NCBI RefSeq assembly: GCF_009730915.1
Contig: NC_052482.1
Span: 496,001-560,000 of the forward strand
Length of the DNA: 64,000 nucleotides
From: Dioscorea cayenensis subsp. rotundata
Taxonomy: Eukaryota; Streptophyta; Magnoliopsida; Dioscoreales; Dioscoreaceae
Direction of reading: 5' to 3'
Below the pieces are notes generated by a model. That model searched no databases, had not been told where the DNA came from, and saw nothing but the letters and a program-made list of their open reading frames with translations. Positions within the stretch are counted from its first letter, which is position 1. Each line of letters starts with the position of its first letter. Both the position numbers and the translations under genes were made by a program. Shown one piece after another: positions 34,353-44,830 of this stretch.

Positions 34353-34825
34353 AATGAAAAGCAAATCATTCAACATAAACCCAAACTACATGTCTTCAAG
34401 ATGAAGAGAAAAGAGTTCCAGTCTCACACAAGCCCAACCACACTTATATTTGATCAATTGTATTCAGTTTTGCAAGTATAAGGTATGAAAAGCAAATGAT
34501 CACATTCAACATAAACCCAAACTTACAAGACTTGAAGAACATCACAACTTGATGTAATTGCATCAAAATGGCAAGAAAAAGATTTTCATTCCCACATACA
34601 ACCAATCAATCATATGAACATAGAAAGCATAAGGTTATGAAAAGCAAATGATCACATTCAACATAAACCCAAGCTATAAAACTTCTCAAGAACATCACAA
34701 CTTGATGTTATTGCATCAAAATGACAAGAAAAGATTTCCATTCCCTCAAACAACCAATCAAACCTATGAACATTGCAAGCATAAGATTATGAAAAGCAAA
34801 TGTTCACATTCAACATAGACCTTAA
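34353..34825. repeat. 152-bp tandem array downstream of the bZIP gene
   Basis: Copies start at 34484, 34636 and 34788 (spacing exactly 152, then 152), with a more diverged copy at 34353. Each begins TATGAAAAGCAAATG and continues CACATTCAACATAAACCC. The last copy is partial. It lies beyond the bZIP stop codon, possibly in its 3'UTR. Confidence 0.85.
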
Positions 34826-34994
34826 TTACATACCCTGAACTAGAACCAGACAACAGAGAACAATAGAGAACACAATGCAACAAAGAAGCACTAGAAAAAA
34901 CACAAGACCCAGAACATCAATAACAAGAACAGCACAGATAATCCATACATACATACATACATCCACCATACGAAAACTCTCAAGGAACGATAAT

Positions 34995-35432
34995 TCAGCA
35001 CTGGAACATGCTTGCTGAGGCAGCAGTGATAGGCATGGCAGGGCAAGGAAGCTGCCAAGGCTTCAGCAAAGGATCAGGAATCTCCGGTATATCCATTGCC
35101 ATGCCACTGAACTCCTCAACAAACCTAAGCACTGAGTTGAGAGACTGAAGTCTATCAGTCAATTCCATCACTTGGGTTCTCAGCACAGTGTTATCCATAT
35201 CCACCTTAGAGAATTGCTGGGTGAGAAGATTGATTTGCATTAGAATCTGGCTGTTCTCGTTCTTGAGCTGAGCCGCTTGGCTTATCAGATCATCCAAGTG
35301 CTGCTGCTTCTTCATTCTTGACCTCCTTGCAGACTCTCTGTTTGAGAGCATCCTCTTCCTCTTTCTCTCATCAATCCCTGTCTTCTGGTCCGCTTCTGAC
35401 CCTGAAGATTGGCGAGGGGGAGTGGAAGACAT
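34995..35432 (-). CDS. bZIP transcription factor, group S1
   Basis: Intronless, 145 residues. The basic region has the N-X7-R signature (NRESARRSR) at about 31-39, followed by a long leucine zipper with heptads from HLDDLISQAAQLKNENSQI onward. Small size, no intron and this basic region place it in group S1 (Arabidopsis bZIP1, 2, 11, 44, 53). These factors heterodimerise with group C bZIPs and bind ACGT-core sites to reprogramme amino acid and sugar metabolism under low energy. The leader contains a conserved uORF for sucrose-induced translational repression, which supports the assignment and points to a bZIP11/2/44-like member. TATA and G-box elements lie upstream. Confidence 0.93.
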   Translation of the reverse strand: MSSTPPRQSSGSEADQKTGIDERKRKRMLSNRESARRSRMKKQQHLDDLISQAAQLKNENSQILMQINLLTQQFSKVDMDNTVLRTQVMELTDRLQSLNSVLRFVEEFSGMAMDIPEIPDPLLKPWQLPCPAMPITAASASMFQC

Positions 35433-35537
35433 TGTCTTTTGCTCTTTCTTGTTAATCTTTGAAGTAGTGAACTCTCAAAAAATTGGATTTTTATGCTTTT
35501 CTTAGATCAAATGGATCAAGAACTGATGTTAATTAGT

Positions 35538-35624
35538 TCATGAGAAAACGTAGAACCAGTAGAGAAACGCAACAGAGAAAGAATGAAGAAAACAAAAGCT
35601 CCGCAGGAGAACGGCGACCTTCAT
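35538..35624 (-). CDS. Sucrose-control upstream ORF (SC-uORF) in the bZIP leader
   Basis: Starts at ATG 35624 and ends at TGA 35538-35540: 28 codons. The C-terminus reads HSFSVAFLYWFYVFS, matching the conserved SC-peptide ending (SFSVVFLYWFYVFS in bZIP11 relatives, from memory). In this family the nascent peptide stalls ribosomes when sucrose is high, shutting off translation of the bZIP. The main ATG lies 105 bases downstream. A four-codon uORF (ATG TCT GTT CTC TAG) sits just upstream, as in other S1 leaders that carry several uORFs. Confidence 0.92.
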   Translation of the reverse strand: MKVAVLLRSFCFLHSFSVAFLYWFYVFS

Positions 35625-35984
35625 AAAGGCTAGAGAACAGACATTGAAATCAAAGGGAAAAAGGAACAATTTTTCCACAAACAAAAGACCTAAATCACAA
35701 CAAAACAACGCTTGATTTCTCTATAAACCAACGGAGAAATCGACCCAAAAACCTAATCCAAAAAAGACGAGATCTTGGGATTGGATTCCTCCCCCCTAAT
35801 CAGACAACCTAATACTTAAAAAATAAAAAAAAAACTCTAAATTAACAAGAAAACTAAACAAACTAAACAAAAAAAAACAAAAATCTAAAGAAAATTCAAT
35901 GAAAAAAAAGGAAATACTTAGCTGAGAAAGAGAAGCGCCGAAGAAGAGAAAGAAAGGAAGGCTTTGAAGGGTGTGAGAGGGGGG

Positions 35985-35993
35985 TATTTATAG
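35985..35993 (-). promoter_or_regulatory. TATA box of the bZIP gene
   Basis: CTATAAATA on the minus strand, which puts the transcription start near 35955 and gives a leader of about 520 bases, enough to hold the uORFs. Confidence 0.65.
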
Positions 35994-36114
35994 GATGGAG
36001 CGGGGGCATTTTGGGAGTAAAGTTTGGGATATTTTGGGAAGATAATTTTGGAAGGTAGGTGGAATCCGGGTTGAGGATTAGCTGTCTTTTTTCTGGCACG
36101 TTCGGTGGAAATTG

Positions 36115-36124
36115 GACACGTGTC
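36115..36124. promoter_or_regulatory. G-box palindrome upstream of the bZIP gene
   Basis: GACACGTGTC, a perfect palindrome with a CACGTG core, about 125 bases upstream of the TATA box. Such sites bind bZIP or bHLH factors. Confidence 0.6.
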
Positions 36125-36587
36125 TAAATTTTCATTTTTTTTTAATTAATAAAAAGGGAAAAACTTTCTGGAATTTCCGTCAAGAAAGGGATATTCTTGG
36201 AATATTCTGGAAATGCATTTGTTGAAAAATTAATTGGACTTTTTTTTACATGTGCACCCTCAATAAATTGAGGAATTAAATATTGTGATATTTAATTATT
36301 TTAATTATTTTGCACCCTCAATAAATGAAAGGGATTTTCTTCTGATTTGTGATTTTTATATGTTGTAAGGGTTCCATAGCATTGGACTTTTTAGAGAGAG
36401 CCACCATGTAGTTCCTCCTTCATTAGAGTTAATGATAATATATATAAATATATATATATATTTCATAATTAATAAATGTTGCAGTCTCTATATTACTAAT
36501 TTGTGCTCCTTGTTCTCTGAGTGGAAAGCACTAAGTAAGAAGAGATAGAATGGTAGTTGCACAGAATGTATTTTCTAAAGAAACAAC

Positions 36588-37340
36588 TAGGGATGGCAAC
36601 GGGTAGGGTATGGGTAGGGTATGCCAAAACCCTTACCCGTACCCGTAACCCCTACCCCATACCCGTACCCTTACCCGTACCCTTCAGGGTAAAAAAAATC
36701 ATACCCTTACCCATACCCGCAGGGATACGGTATACTCGCAGGGATCTGCCACTCCGATTGTTCAAATTATCGAATTAAATTTAAATAATAATAATAATAA
36801 ATTAATTATACATTATATTACTATCTTTAAACACATCCATAAATTCAAAATTACAAGTTGATATATATTTGCTTATCTTAAATTATATAATCACATAAAA
36901 ATGATGTCTATTTAGGACTCAATGGTAACTCTACCTTTTGTTTTGTTCATGTTTAACCATCTTGGTTTTTGTTTAAAATTTTTTCATATATCTACTATTT
37001 ATATTTTTATATAGCTTCAAATTTTTATAAATATCTAGTAATATTTTGAATATAAAAAACATTATAAGTAATTCTCATAAGTTATATCCAATTGATTTTT
37101 TATTAGTATCTTATTTTTCATGATGTTCTAATAATTTTTATATTTGTTTATTTTTTAATTTAATTATGATTCTTAATATATATCTAAAATTCAATTTTGA
37201 TAATAATATCAAATATAAATATAGAAATTAAATAAAATTTAAAATAATATATTAAGAGAAAATTTGAAGTATTATTTTCAAATTAATCACTATGAAAATA
37301 GATATTGAGTAAATTGTGAGTAAATGTTTAGTTTTATAAA

Positions 37341-37377
<37 letters not shown>

Positions 37378-37609
37378 GGTAAAGGGCATGCAGTGCGGGT
37401 TTTTACCCTGCACCCTCTTCAACGGGTAAGGGTAAGGGTAAAGGTGCACGGGTAGGGGTAGGGGCATACCCTTACTCGACCCGTACCCGCACAAAAACTA
37501 ACGGGTAATACCAGATGCAGTGCAGTACCCAGCTCAAAGAGGGTAATACCCTCTTTGACCCGGCACGGCACGGTATACCCATCGGGTAGGGTACAAATTG
37601 CCATCTCTA
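36588..37609. mobile_element. Non-autonomous hAT element (1022 bp)
   Basis: Ends are inverted repeats, TAGGGATGGCAA at the left and TTGCCATCTCTA at the right. Exact 8-bp direct repeats GAAACAAC flank it (36580-36587 and 37610-37617), the target duplication size of hAT transposons. Subterminal regions are packed with GGGTA/TACCC motifs in both orientations. The centre is AT-rich with no transposase frame, so mobility would depend on an enzyme encoded elsewhere. Confidence 0.88.
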
Positions 37610-37617
37610 GAAACAAC

Positions 37618-39070
37618 AGCATGACAGCAGAGCTCAATAGCACTTGAGGTGCTAGAGCTATCAACACAACAGAGCTATGCACGAGAAACAATCAAAGCGT
37701 ATCTTCAAAATTAAATTACTTGATGTGTTTGTATGGAATTTTTTTATTTTTAATAATTATGTATCGAATGTGTGACTAATACACAGTTTGTGAGAAAATG
37801 TTAATGACTGCTGTGTAATTTTGAAACCACGCAACACAGCTCACTACGGCTTTTTGATAATTTCTATATGTATGGAAATGTATGGATTGTGATATACACA
37901 TACTTGCAAATATGATATAGTTTATTTTATTTTATTTTTTTGTTCTTGATTTTGTATTACAATGAAATTATGTTGAATAGAAACATAACTTTCTTTATTG
38001 AATGGAACCAATCAAAATACAATGTAATGCCTCAAAAATGAATTGCTTTGGTTGCGTTGGTATGGCGCATTTCCGGCCAGTATATGATAGGATTCCGGCA
38101 ATGTGATGAGACTGTTGCGTCGCTTATTGAAAACATTAGCAAAATGGATGTTGTTGAGAAGGAAGGGAGAGCTCATCGGAGGGAAGGAATGGGAGGGCTG
38201 ATTGGGGGTGGGAGTGGAAGGGGGCTCTCGTCGGAGAAGAGGATGGGAGATGATCGGGATGTAGGTTGGGGAAGAAAGGGAGAGAGAGTAAATTCAGGTT
38301 CAGATATGATATAATTGGATCCAAACTGTTTGATTATTTTAATATTTTTTTTCACCTTTTTATTATTTTTCTGTATTCACCAATTAAAAAAAATCAAGTG
38401 GTGAGGATTAAGTTTCAAACATATGTAAAAGAAGCCACATGTTGGCCACGTCAGCATCATTAGACGGCAAACATGAAGGTCATCTCGTCTCAGACCAATT
38501 GGGCAAGTTGAAATAGTACAGAGAACTGAACGAAACAGAAGGAAAAAAAAAGTACAATGATCAAAAGGTTACGTTTTGAAAAGTACAAGGCTATACGGAG
38601 AATTACTCCAATATTTTTTCATTAACATTAAATGTTTGCAAACAACAAAATATATATGTGTAATTTATTGGTAGTAAGACCATTAAGAAATAACTTTAAA
38701 ACTACACAAAAATATAATGAACAATAATTGAACTTCTCATTCGCAAAAAAGATGATCAAAGTCTAATATTTTTATAACGCTTCTCCAAAACTCGACTTTC
38801 AATCTTGAGATATGACACCTAAATAAGAAAAATCGATCTGATTATATAGACTCTATTGAATATTTTAAAATTATAAAAATGAAAATGAACATTGAAACAA
38901 AATACATGAAGCAGCCAAAGAATTCATATCCCGGAGGCATTAGCCCCATATATAAGGTATTGATGCGAGGATTTAAAACCCCTGAGCTCAAAATCCCGTT
39001 GGATGCATTGGTGGCATACTCCTCACTGTCATGCGCTTATCACATTTACACAAAACAAAAAATTTACATT
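37618..39070. other. Intergenic spacer, no supported gene
   Basis: A purine-rich open stretch at 38048-38314 (plus) has biased composition and no recognised domain. The right part may be the 3'UTR of the small minus-strand gene that ends at 39071. Confidence 0.5.
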
Positions 39071-40208
39071 TTAATGGTGATGTTTATATAACATTGAAGG
39101 ATTTATTCTATCCGAACTAACATTGTCATATTCTCTTCTAATTTGCGGATTATTCAGAACACAAGTAATAGTATTTATAAGCTCATGAGTAATGTTTAGT
39201 TTCAAACCGATTGGGCCTACACCTTCTTTATTCTGTATAATTCACAAAATAACTAAATAAATAAACATTGTGGAAATTACATCAAATCTTGTGATGAATA
39301 AATTGATTCATAATTTAAAAAACAAGGGGGAAAAAAGAAATGAAACCTTATTAATCACTTGATGATTTGGACCATAATCAATAAATCCTTCTTGCAAACT
39401 CTCTCCATTGTTGTTCATATTTCCTCCAATAACTTCTCTTTCCATAATCTTTAAACATAAAAGTTTTCAAAAATCAAACAATCAAAGATTCTAAAAAACA
39501 ATTTGTTATGCCAAAAGCAAGAGAATAAGACAATTCAATCAAAGTAACTAATTGAAGAGAATTACAAGGCTCTAATGTAAAAATTAAGTTAATTATTTAA
39601 TTACCTTCGGATTATCAATGATAAGATTTGAATCAAAGAACTTTAAAGGTCTCACTCCCTCTTTGAAAGGCTTATTCTTGAATACTTGATTATGTAAAGA
39701 TGGAGATTCAACCAGAAAAGTTCTAATGGAGTCCAAAATCTCTGAATCTGTCTCAAGTCTATAACCAACAGGGCATTCATCATCCTGTTCAATTGAATTA
39801 TATATTTATAAATATATATTTTATTTAATGAAAAACTATTAAAAATTAGAGAAATTAAATAACTAGGGTTGCCAAACACTGTTTTGCCCAGTGAAAAAGC
39901 ATGTGAGTGTGAGTAACAGTTGGAGGGTTGAATCCCTCCCCTCTGCTATTAATATTGTAGCAGCGTTGTCCTATTTTTAAAAATTTTGTAGAATATTGAG
40001 GAGGCATATCTTTTACCCTACTTAGGTTGTAAAGTATAAGAGATTTACCATTGTGGGGTAATGATCTCTCAGATATCATATTGGATATACATGATAGACA
40101 ATCATTGTCCCGAGTGTTAGACCGCCCCACATAATAAATCACAGTAACTAGGAAAACAGTACAAGTCTTTTTGATAACCCTTGTAGAGCCGTGCTTGTTG
40201 TTTTTATA

Positions 40209-40249
<41 letters not shown>

Positions 40250-40310
40250 AAAAAAAAAACCAGGGTTAAACCTTAGTACTCTCTCCTTGGGATCCATCTC
40301 TTTCCATCAT
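39071..40310 (-). CDS. Putative small four-exon gene, family unknown
   Basis: Four minus-strand exons join in phase 0 at good GT-AG sites: 40310-40272, 39784-39605, 39448-39347 and 39232-39071, giving 160 residues and a TAA stop. Exon 1 starts MMERDGSQGESTK; exon 2 reads DDECPVGYRLETDSEILDSI... ; exon 3 IMEREVIGGNMNNNGESLQE... ; exon 4 NKEGVGPIGLKLNITHELIN... . Three internal or terminal exons of 60, 34 and 53 codons all being open and in phase is hard to get by chance in such AT-rich DNA. The CPVGYRLETDSEI start of exon 2 faintly resembles NAC subdomain A (P-x-GF-R-F-x-P-TDEEL), but no other NAC block is present. I do not assign a function. Intron 1 carries a SINE-like insertion and a long TA run. 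Confidence 0.5.
39868..40144. mobile_element. Inserted 277-bp SINE-like element in intron 1 of the small gene
   Basis: Flanked by an exact 8-bp direct repeat TAACTAGG (39860-39867 and 40145-40152). A B-box-like GGTTGAATCCC lies inside the left part, downstream of a TTGCCCAGTG block that could be a degenerate A box. The ends are not inverted repeats. It is most likely a tRNA-derived SINE, but the A box is poor. Confidence 0.5.
40211..40246. repeat. (AT)n microsatellite
   Basis: Perfect TA dinucleotide run of about 36 bases in intron 1 of the small gene. Confidence 0.85.
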
Positions 40311-41366
40311 AGCATTTTAACAGGCAAAGTAATAAATTAAAGTAATATATATATATATATATATATGGAAATTTATTCATATTGAAATCAAATTTGAGAT
40401 AGATTAGGATTAAAAACAAATATTAAATATTCAACTGTGAATAATATTTATCTTATCTATCCATGTTTTAAATTAAATTAAGATGATGCTTCTACGGAGC
40501 CCTCAAACATTAATGAAATTACTTGAATACCCTCCTACTTATTAGAAATATCACATATCCATCCATTAATTTTATCTTACCTATATTATTTTTAGAAAAC
40601 TTTTTTTTACGTTGTATTTAAATATATTATTATACCATACAATAATATAATATGAAAATATATCTTATTTTTAATATAAAAAACTTTCAAAACTGAGAAC
40701 ATAGATAGATAGATATCAATCAAAGTGGTTAGATATAAACTAGGAAAAAAAAATACAAATATTATTAAAGTTTTTCCAAAGGCTCTTTAGAACACACAAA
40801 ACATCATCTTTGAGTTCATTAGGAGACTTGGAGAAGCACAATGAAAAACCTTTATTTGTAGATGCATCACCACTAATTAATTAATTAATTAATTCACTAT
40901 TTATACTAACAGATTTATCTTATCTCCTTTACTTAAATTAAAAGGATTAAAAATTTGTCATAAGTTTGAATTTTATAGGTGAGTTTTAATTTCAGATAGA
41001 ATATACAGATATATAACCAAATTTAATATTCTTATCAATGCTTTAATTCCTGTTAAACTAAATTGCAATGTTTTTTATTTTTTTATAAAATTATATTCAC
41101 AATGCTAAATATGATAACTTTTCTTTAAAATTAAACTGAAAGTAAAATAAAAGGAAACAAATATCATCAAACATTAACAAATACATCACAAAAAACAGAA
41201 TCAATAGTCCTAGAAATGAGCTTGCAATTCTCATAAGAAAACAACCTCATTCACTTTAAAAAAGTTCAGACAAAAAAAAAACCTCAAAACAAGAGCAAAG
41301 ACTGTCTGAAGTTTAAACATTGGAATAAAACACAGAAATGAAACACTAAAGACCATTTCATTCTCA
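40311..41366. other. Spacer between the small gene and OEP16-2
   Basis: AT-rich. Contains the small gene's upstream region and the OEP16-2 3'UTR. No gene seen. Confidence 0.5.
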
Positions 41367-41999
41367 TTAAAACATTCCGGCGAGAACATTAGCAGCGGTG
41401 GATAGAGCGGCGCCGGTGATCGCACACTGAACTATCTGTTCATGAGATGCATCCTCCGCGGTCAATGCCAGAGCAGCTCCGGTGATCGCCCCGGCAACGG
41501 CACTGTTTTTCTGCAGAAAAGAAAAGGAAATTATATACTTATCATATGACAATCTCGTTGTAAAAAAAAAAAAACTTTGATCATTTCACCAAAATGAGTT
41601 TTGTTCATCAAAATGTTACTGAAAAAATAGCATATACAACCAAAGAGTTGATTGATACATTCATGTATTCAAATTAATATAAATGCATAATGCAAACAAC
41701 TAAAATAAAACAAGTATACCAAGACTTCTTTATCAACGAAATTTCAAACGAAATTACATATATATTTATCCATTCGAAAATACCATGTATGAATTCGGTT
41801 TTCTCCAATATCTCATTTAACAATGATAGTAAAATTTCATATATATATATTTTATTCACAAATTTGACCGAATAAAATTTTAACTTCCAAATGTAATATA
41901 GGTTGATATATTTATAATTCCTGATCTATAGTTCTTACTGATGCTCATAGTTTTGGTATGATGAATTCATACCATTAATACACTGCCTATAAATGTTAC

Positions 42000-42031
<32 letters not shown>

Positions 42032-44374
42032 CAATATGCATTGAAAATTACCAAGAAGTATCATTTTCATAAATAGATATAAACAAACAAGATCAATAGA
42101 ACACTACTTCTACAATGAAAGAATTATTTAATTAATTACTTAATTTGAATGAAACCAGCAGTGTAAATGCAATTGAAGGTAAAAAGGACGAGTAAAATTA
42201 GCATGCCCTATTTACCAACTCATGACCATCAGAAAAACTATAATTTTTAAATTAGATTCCAAAGAACAAGATGAACAAAAACTAGCTCAACAATCAAAAC
42301 ATACAATAAACAATAAGAATTCAGAAACTAACCCAGTCATGAGTTCCGCGAGCCTCTTTTAAACCATAAGTAAGACCAGAGTACATTCCAGCAGCCAATC
42401 CTGAACATCATCATCAAAATAATAACAAAAATAAAACAAGCACTTCAAAATCATCTATTTATAATTACATTCAAACAACAACAAAATGATCTAGAATAAC
42501 AAATAAAAGTGACAGGGAAAAAAAAGGACAATTTACCCCATTGGAATGATTCCTTGCCAGTGTTCTTCACCTGAAGACAAGCATAGAGAAAAACATTATT
42601 GTTGTCTCTGAAAATTTAAAGAATAATAAAAATAATAATGCTGATAACTCACCAGTGCCTCAAGGGACTTCCTTGAGTTCTCCCCTGCAATGCCACAGTT
42701 TGTAATTGTACTCATTTAGCGATTTCTTATAAATAACAAGTTCTTTTTTTCCTAATAGATAAAAAAGGAAATTTGCACCAATATATATATATGGAAAATG
42801 GTAATCTAGGATGTCCCTAGATTACTTACTGTTCTCTAGAAACGTTCTTTTTTACCGCCGTTGAATCATTATCCAACAATTGGTTGTTTGTTTATATAAG
42901 TGCAGGGAGATGATAATCTAGGGCGTTATTACTGTTCTCTAGAAACGTCCCTCTTACAGTCGTTGGATCATTATCTAACAGTTGTTTGTTTATATAAGTA
43001 CTACTGTTTTTAATGTAAATTAATGTAGAACCTGTTTTCTCCCATTTATGATGATCATAGCCTCTGGATTATAGTGAAGGTTTTAGATTTAACTAGATTA
43101 CCAGTCCTATATATAAACACATTGTAATCTTGTTAATATATTTTTAAGTATAACTCCATTTTTTTCCATAAACCCTCTAAATTTCTAAAATTGACTAAGA
43201 AAGTTGAGAGCTTGAAGATGAGCGTCTTCTAGCCAAAAAAAAAAAACACCAAAGTGTATATAAGAAAAATTAAAAATTCAAAGATATTTTTCAACAACCA
43301 AGAATATCTGTGGAAAAGGTGCAATAAATAGTCACTCTTGACTTCTATAAGGTTTTTTTTACAATTGCTGATAAAATTATTACAAGTGTAAATACTTCTT
43401 AATTAGTTTGATAACATGATTTGTTATATAATTCATATTTGATGTGTGTGTGTGAGTGAGATTTATATTTGATATATTATAAGGGTATATACGAAAATTT
43501 TCACATAAAATATATTAATTAAATATGAACCTCTGAGATCAGGGAACCGTGGTCTCTTGACGGCGCTATTGATATCGGGCACCGGCCCGGTCTCCAACCC
43601 GGCACCTGCAGGGTCGGTAAGCTCACCGAGTTAGTGATCACACCACATAACTCAAATGACGAAAATACCCCTATTTCTATTATTACCTTCTACGGCGGTC
43701 AAGTAAGCTTCCCGCGCCACCGCCTGAGTCGCGCCGATCTAAAAAAAAGAAATATAATAAAAAAGAGGGACCTAATCGTAAGTATAATAACAACTAATAT
43801 AAACTAATTTTCAAATTCTCTATTTAAGTATTAACGATGGCTTCAAAGATATCGAATAATAATAATAATAATAATAACTTCAAAAATGAAATTAATAAAA
43901 AAATACTGGGAAAAAGAATTAAAAAAAAAAAGCATATTTGATATGATTTATTTAATTATTATTAAAAAAAAGGGGTTGCTCGTAAGAATCAGAATAAAGA
44001 CGGTGATGGGAATGTTTTATAAATGCACACTTGGAATTTCAAAGATTTCATAATTATCTGTTAGTGTTTACCATGGACTAATTAATTTTTTAAAAAAAAT
44101 AAAAAATTAACAAAAAAAAAAGGATCAGAATTTAAAAATGGAAAAGAACTTTTCCTCCCCCAATTGAAAGATTTACAAATGCACCCTTGAAATCTCAACT
44201 AATATCACATGCTGTGTGTCAACCACGGATTGAGAAACTTAAAATATATATATATATTATTAAAAAATAACACAAATAAGGTAAAAAAAAGTGTGGTAAA
44301 AAACAAAAGAAAAGCAAAGTCCTTTTTTATTTAATTCATTTCATTTTCTTATAATAATTTAGAAGAGGAATTAA

Positions 44375-44416
<42 letters not shown>

Positions 44417-44545
44417 CCCGGCGGCCTTGAGGAAGGTGTGGGCGATGCGATTGAGGAGGGGATGACCGAGATCGAAGGGCCAGCCCTTTTCCAGATCTCG
44501 GAGCTCGTCCAGCAGCGTCCTCGTCTCCAGCATCCCGTTGCTCAT
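41367..44545 (-). CDS. OEP162: Outer envelope pore protein 16-2 (OEP16-S type)
   Basis: Seven minus-strand exons: 44545-44417, 43738-43687, 43605-43531, 42684-42653, 42570-42537, 42400-42333 and 41510-41367, with unbroken frame, giving 177 residues, the expected size. Belongs to the Tim17/Tim22/PRAT superfamily. Blocks include FDLGHPLLNRIAHTFLKAAG, QAVAREAYLTAV, WGLAAGMYSGLTYGLKEARG and NSAVAGAITGAALALTAEDA, forming four helices of an amino-acid-selective channel in the plastid outer envelope. Exon 3 (GAGLETGPVPDINSAVKRPR...) encodes the extended loop between the first two helices that marks the seed-type OEP16-2 rather than leaf OEP16-1. The seed isoform is known to be ABA/ABI3-regulated; three G-boxes lie just upstream. 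Intron 1 begins directly with a CT microsatellite. Confidence 0.93.
42799..42997. repeat. Imperfect tandem duplication with palindrome in an OEP16-2 intron
   Basis: A block with AATCTAGG, TACTGTTCTCTAGAAACGT, GTTG-ATCATTAT and GTTTGTTTATATAAGT occurs twice in order (from about 42799 and 42911). The first copy contains a hairpin (AATCTAGG...CCTAGATT, 42801-42821). Confidence 0.75.
44379..44414. repeat. (GA)n microsatellite abutting the OEP16-2 intron 1 donor
   Basis: About 17 GA units. On the transcribed strand the intron reads GTTCTCTCTCTC..., so the repeat starts two bases after the splice donor. Confidence 0.9.
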
Positions 44546-44747
44546 CTTCTTCTTCTACTACTACTACTACTACTTCTAATGTTACTAGCTAGTAAATAGT
44601 AATAAAAACTAAACAATGGAGAAAGAGATTGAGATCGAGAGAATCACTGAATCAGAGAGAATGGGGAGGTGGATATGGAGAATGAAACAAAAAAAAAGAA
44701 GGAGCTCGTCTCTCGGAGACTGGCGAGTCAGAGGAGGAGGTCAGCAT

Positions 44748-44830
44748 GACACGTGTCATTTGATATGGCACGTGTCACTGTTGGCGCTTCACTCGAGGTT
44801 TGTTGTGTAACTGCTCCCTTTCGGCACGTG
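44748..44830 (-). promoter_or_regulatory. Cluster of three G-boxes upstream of OEP16-2
   Basis: CACGTG cores at 44750-44755 (GACACGTGTC), 44769-44774 (GGCACGTGTC) and 44825-44830 (GGCACGTGCC), 205-285 bases upstream of the ATG. ACACGTGTC/GCACGTG sites are ABA-response (ABRE) type, fitting seed-specific OEP16-2. Confidence 0.75.

Noticed and set aside
38048-38314. 88-codon plus-strand ORF, Gly/Arg/Glu-rich
   Set aside because: Purine-biased sequence; both strands give long frames, typical of composition bias rather than coding.
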